Shown piece after piece: positions 62,579-64,000 of a DNA stretch of 64,000 nucleotides. The position numbers were made by a program, and so were the translations under genes. The notes beneath the pieces were generated by a model. That model had not been told where the DNA came from, made no database searches, and saw nothing but the letters and a program-made list of their open reading frames with translations. How positions within the stretch are numbered: position 1 is the first letter of the stretch; the number at the start of each line of letters is the position of its first letter. This DNA is from an uncultured Clostridia bacterium (GTDB taxonomy: Bacteria; Bacillota; Clostridia; Oscillospirales; Ruminococcaceae): contig CANRAO010000004.1 of assembly GCA_947628615.1 (NCBI GenBank), positions 1-64,000 of the forward strand. The letters are read 5' to 3'.

Positions 62579-63627
62579 CTGTCGTCTTCTGAATCCTTAG
62601 GAATACACGGTTTTAAAGCGGCAATCGCAACCTCAATAACGTCAAGGTCGGGCTCTCTTGTGGTAAGCCTTTGCAGCCAAAGACCGGGTGCTGATATTAT
62701 CCTTGTAAAAGTATTGTTGTATTTTCCCGCAAGCCTGATTATCTCATAACCTATTCCCACAATTACGGGAAGCAGCGGCAGTTTGCATAAAAGTCTTAAG
62801 AAAATATTGCTCCACGGAAGTCTGAAAACAGAAAATACAATAATGCTTATAAACAAAACTATAAAGATAAAGCTAGTTCCGCATCTCGGGTGAAAACGTG
62901 TGTATTTCTTAACGCTTTCAGGAGTTAGTTCGTCTCCTGCTTCATAGCAGGCTATACTTTTATGTTCTGCACCGTGATACTCATAAGTACGTCTAATATC
63001 TTTCATAAGACCTGTAAGAGCCATATATCCTACAAAAACCATAATCTTAATAACACCCTCGATAAGTGTTTTCACAAAAGAATTCATAGGGATCAATTTA
63101 CCTATGCCGTTTACGATCAAAGACGGAACCCACATAAATAACAGCAGTGCAATTATGACACCTAAAGCAGTACCTATAGTAGTTACAATAGGCACCAGTT
63201 TATCACCTATTTTTTCCTCAAGCCAGATTTCAAATTTCGATTGAGGTTCTTCGTCCTCAAACTCCATAGCTCTGTCAGCAGACTTTGAAAGACATTTATA
63301 TCCTTCGCTAAGACTGCTGACCATATTGAATATTCCTCTTATAAATGGAGTCTTTTTATACCACGGTGCATTTTTACCGTTGTTTGCGTCCCATTCTTCA
63401 ACCTCTATTTCACCGGTAGGAAGTCTAAGCGCCATTGCGGATTTGTCAATACCCCTCATCATAATTCCCTCAATAAGCGCCTGACCGCCGATTTTTGATT
63501 TGAATTTCTCCGACTTCACCTCACCCTGTGAGGAAGGTGTATTAAGATTGTTTTTCTGTTCAAAATCCTTTTGCAGATTTTCATTGCTGTTAAATTGATT
63601 TGTCATTTTGTATTTCGTTCCTTTCAT
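62572..63627 (-). CDS. DUF1385 membrane protein
   Basis: A 351-residue protein with the DUF1385 opening (IGGQALIEGIMMRGIDKSAMALRLP, residues 46-70) and four membrane helices after residue 155, plus the EYHGAEHKSIACYE and FHPRCGTSFI motifs of the family. It sits upstream of prmC in many clostridia. The start is ATG 63627 or ATG 63606; both overlap or abut the histidine-kinase gene. Function unknown. Confidence 0.9.
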   Translation of the reverse strand: MKGTKYKMTNQFNSNENLQKDFEQKNNLNTPSSQGEVKSEKFKSKIGGQALIEGIMMRGIDKSAMALRLPTGEIEVEEWDANNGKNAPWYKKTPFIRGIFNMVSSLSEGYKCLSKSADRAMEFEDEEPQSKFEIWLEEKIGDKLVPIVTTIGTALGVIIALLLFMWVPSLIVNGIGKLIPMNSFVKTLIEGVIKIMVFVGYMALTGLMKDIRRTYEYHGAEHKSIACYEAGDELTPESVKKYTRFHPRCGTSFIFIVLFISIIVFSVFRLPWSNIFLRLLCKLPLLPVIVGIGYEIIRLAGKYNNTFTRIISAPGLWLQRLTTREPDLDVIEVAIAALKPCIPKDSEDDRW

Positions 63628-64000
63628 CCTCTGATGAGAAAATATTTACGTTAACACTTGTATCCTTTGCTTCCTTAGAAGACGACTGCGAAGCAACCGG
63701 AAGTACAATTACAACTGTCGTGCCTACGCCCTCTTCACTGTTGATGTCAAGGCTTCCGCCGTGCAGCGATATAATTTCGTTTGCAACAGCCAGTCCGATT
63801 CCTGAACCACGTCTTGTATGATTAGATTTAAAGAATTTTGTTTTGACCTTTGGCAGATCCTCTTTGCTTATTCCTATTCCCGTATCGGAAATTGATATAA
63901 CAACTCCCCTCTCGTCCTCAAAAGCCTCAACCGAAACAGTATCTCCTTCGTCGGAATACTTTATAGCGTTATCTACTATATTTATAAACACCTGTCTTAA
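63590..64000 (-). CDS. Sensor histidine kinase, C-terminal ATPase part only
   Basis: The frame is open to the window edge, so the N-terminal part is missing. The visible 136 residues hold the HATPase domain: N box NIVDNAIKYS, G1 box DTGIGI, G2 box GSGIGLAVA, then a Ser/Lys/Asp-rich tail. This is the end of a PhoR/WalK-type kinase; its sensor part, partner regulator and signal are outside the window. Confidence 0.88.
   Translation of the reverse strand, partial: LRQVFINIVDNAIKYSDEGDTVSVEAFEDERGVVISISDTGIGISKEDLPKVKTKFFKSNHTRRGSGIGLAVANEIISLHGGSLDINSEEGVGTTVVIVLPVASQSSSKEAKDTSVNVNIFSSEDERNEIQNDKSI

Overview
The window is about 64 kb of low-GC chromosome from an anaerobic Gram-positive bacterium, most likely a clostridium of the Oscillospiraceae/Ruminococcus type (inference). 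The signs are cysteine-rich (zinc-type) S18 and L28, M-box and T-box leaders, BspA-like leucine-rich-repeat surface proteins, InlB-type and Ig-like surface modules, and many sigma-A promoters with exact 17-bp spacers. There is no prophage, plasmid backbone, CRISPR array or intact insertion sequence. Most of it is core chromosome, interrupted by a teichoic-acid block and by families of short intergenic repeats.

Layout. 1-5 kb: a BspA-like protein cut by the window edge, a LysR regulator, metE with a streptococcal-type MET-box promoter, and the rpsF-ssb-rpsR operon. 5.7-11.3 kb: a galU-type uridylyltransferase, a zinc-ribbon membrane protein, prfB, and a second BspA-like protein facing an XRE regulator. 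11.5-20 kb: tRNA-Thr, rpmB, an LtaS-type synthase, a DRE-TIM aldolase, ychF, trpS and an aminotransferase, with several repeat clusters between them. 20.2-33.6 kb: one long leftward teichoic-acid operon (transferase, tarI, tarJ, two more transferases, a pyruvyl transferase, a 1444-residue multidomain protein and the ABC exporter). 33.8-38.6 kb: M-box riboswitch and mgtE, then ylxM-ffh-rpsP-khpA. 38.6-44.2 kb: a nuclease-like protein, a DacF-type carboxypeptidase, a small membrane protein, a HAD phosphatase and an LCP ligase. 44.2-46.1 kb: a region without long ORFs holding two apparent non-coding transcripts. 46.1-50.2 kb: HepS1/NusG-II pair, murA, YycJ-like hydrolase, rlmH. 50.2-64 kb: two secreted foldase-type proteins, the Cys T-box operon cysE-cysS, pgsA, a secreted metallo-hydrolase, rimO, recX, recA, prmC, a DUF1385 protein and a truncated histidine kinase.

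A theme is cell-envelope construction: galU, LtaS, the tar operon, LCP ligase, MurA, DacF, PgsA and the secreted folding factors all serve the wall and membrane. TarI and TarJ would make CDP-ribitol, the four CDP-polyol transferase-type proteins would build or prime the polymer, the pyruvyl transferase may decorate it, TagGH-type ABC proteins would export it, and an LCP protein could attach it.

The most unusual items are: (1) a roughly 730-nt leftward transcript (about 45170 to 44440) with a consensus promoter and terminator, no long ORF, and at least six tiny ORFs, several only two or three codons long, each behind a Shine-Dalgarno-like sequence; (2) a mgtE leader that adds to its Mg riboswitch a 29-codon ORF with two mutually exclusive stems; (3) a giant teichoic-acid protein whose second transferase domain has lost the usual motifs; (4) a two-hairpin intergenic repeat family amplified in exact 102- and 103-bp tandem units. 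All calls come from reading the sequence only; no database search was run.
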